A DNA stretch of 5,042 nt from an uncultured Caldimicrobium sp. GTDB lineage: Bacteria; Desulfobacterota; Thermodesulfobacteria; Thermodesulfobacteriales; Thermodesulfobacteriaceae. Under the pieces are notes generated by a model that worked only from the letters and a program-made list of their open reading frames with translations, did no database searches and was not told where the DNA came from. Position 1 is the first letter of the stretch; every line of letters begins with the position of its first letter. The stretch is from the NCBI GenBank assembly GCA_938091475.1, contig CALLJI010000038.1:1-5042 (forward strand). The letters run 5' to 3'. Made by a program: the position numbers and the translations under genes. Positions 4,992-5,042 of the stretch are shown in pieces.

Positions 4992-5042
4992 ATGCCTATT
5001 TTTGAGTTTCGCTGTGAAGAATGTGGAGAAATTTTTGAAGAA
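4992..5042 (+). CDS. FmdB-family zinc-ribbon protein, 3' partial
   Basis: Only 17 codons are visible: MPIFEFRCEECGEIFEE. The start MPI-(Y/F)-E-(Y/F)-RC-x-x-CG is the very characteristic N-terminus of small FmdB/putative-regulatory zinc-ribbon proteins, with Cys8 and Cys11 forming the first zinc knuckle. A second CxxC would be expected about 15-20 residues further on, outside the window. Such proteins are usually 60-110 residues and their function is poorly known; 'regulatory' in the family name rests on little evidence. It is transcribed away from the lon operon, with its own candidate promoter. Confidence 0.85.
   Translation, partial: MPIFEFRCEECGEIFEE

Overview
The window looks like part of a bacterial chromosome from a low-to-moderate GC, probably thermophilic anaerobe. 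The AT-leaning, Lys/Glu/Ile-rich proteins, a siroheme-pathway enzyme, a LonA protease with a short co-transcribed partner and an FmdB-type zinc ribbon would fit a sulfur-metabolising lineage such as Thermodesulfobacteriota. That assignment is an inference from protein style and gene content; no marker gene is present.

Layout. (1) Positions 1-433 (+) hold the C-terminal two thirds of a precorrin-2 dehydrogenase / siroheme synthase (Met8/CysG N-terminal type), cut by the window edge. (2) Positions 434-648 are a convergent intergenic gap carrying three GTAG-headed hairpin repeats and an older decayed one. (3) Positions 649-3879 hold a tight minus-strand block read in the order small winged-helix-like protein, lon, NUDIX hydrolase. 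The first two genes are separated by 1 nt and the last two by 5 nt, so this is almost certainly one translationally coupled operon. (4) Positions 3880-4991 are a 1.1 kb gene-free gap between divergent genes. Most of it (about 4084-4854) is a dense array of about 20 short palindromes. (5) Positions 4992-5042 (+) are the first 17 codons of an FmdB-family zinc-ribbon protein, with a plausible sigma70-type promoter upstream.

The most interesting content is the repeat system, not the genes. Most units have the form GTAGGGGC-core-GCCC, read in either orientation. They share constant outer arms and the GTAG head known from REP elements mobilised by RAYT (TnpA_REP) transposases. The cores differ from unit to unit, yet nearly all keep full self-complementarity. 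On top of this are (a) a tandem duplication of about 216 bp containing six hairpins, (b) one hairpin whose centre is inverted between the two duplicated copies while its flanks are unchanged, and (c) a three-hairpin composite of about 100 bp present in inverted copies on both sides of the lon operon (514-620 and 4135-4228). No transposase gene lies in the window.

The genes are mostly housekeeping: siroheme/tetrapyrrole synthesis, ATP-dependent protein quality control with a possible small regulator, and a NUDIX pyrophosphohydrolase. No new defence or metabolic gene system is supported by the sequence; the repeat array is the candidate for something under-described.
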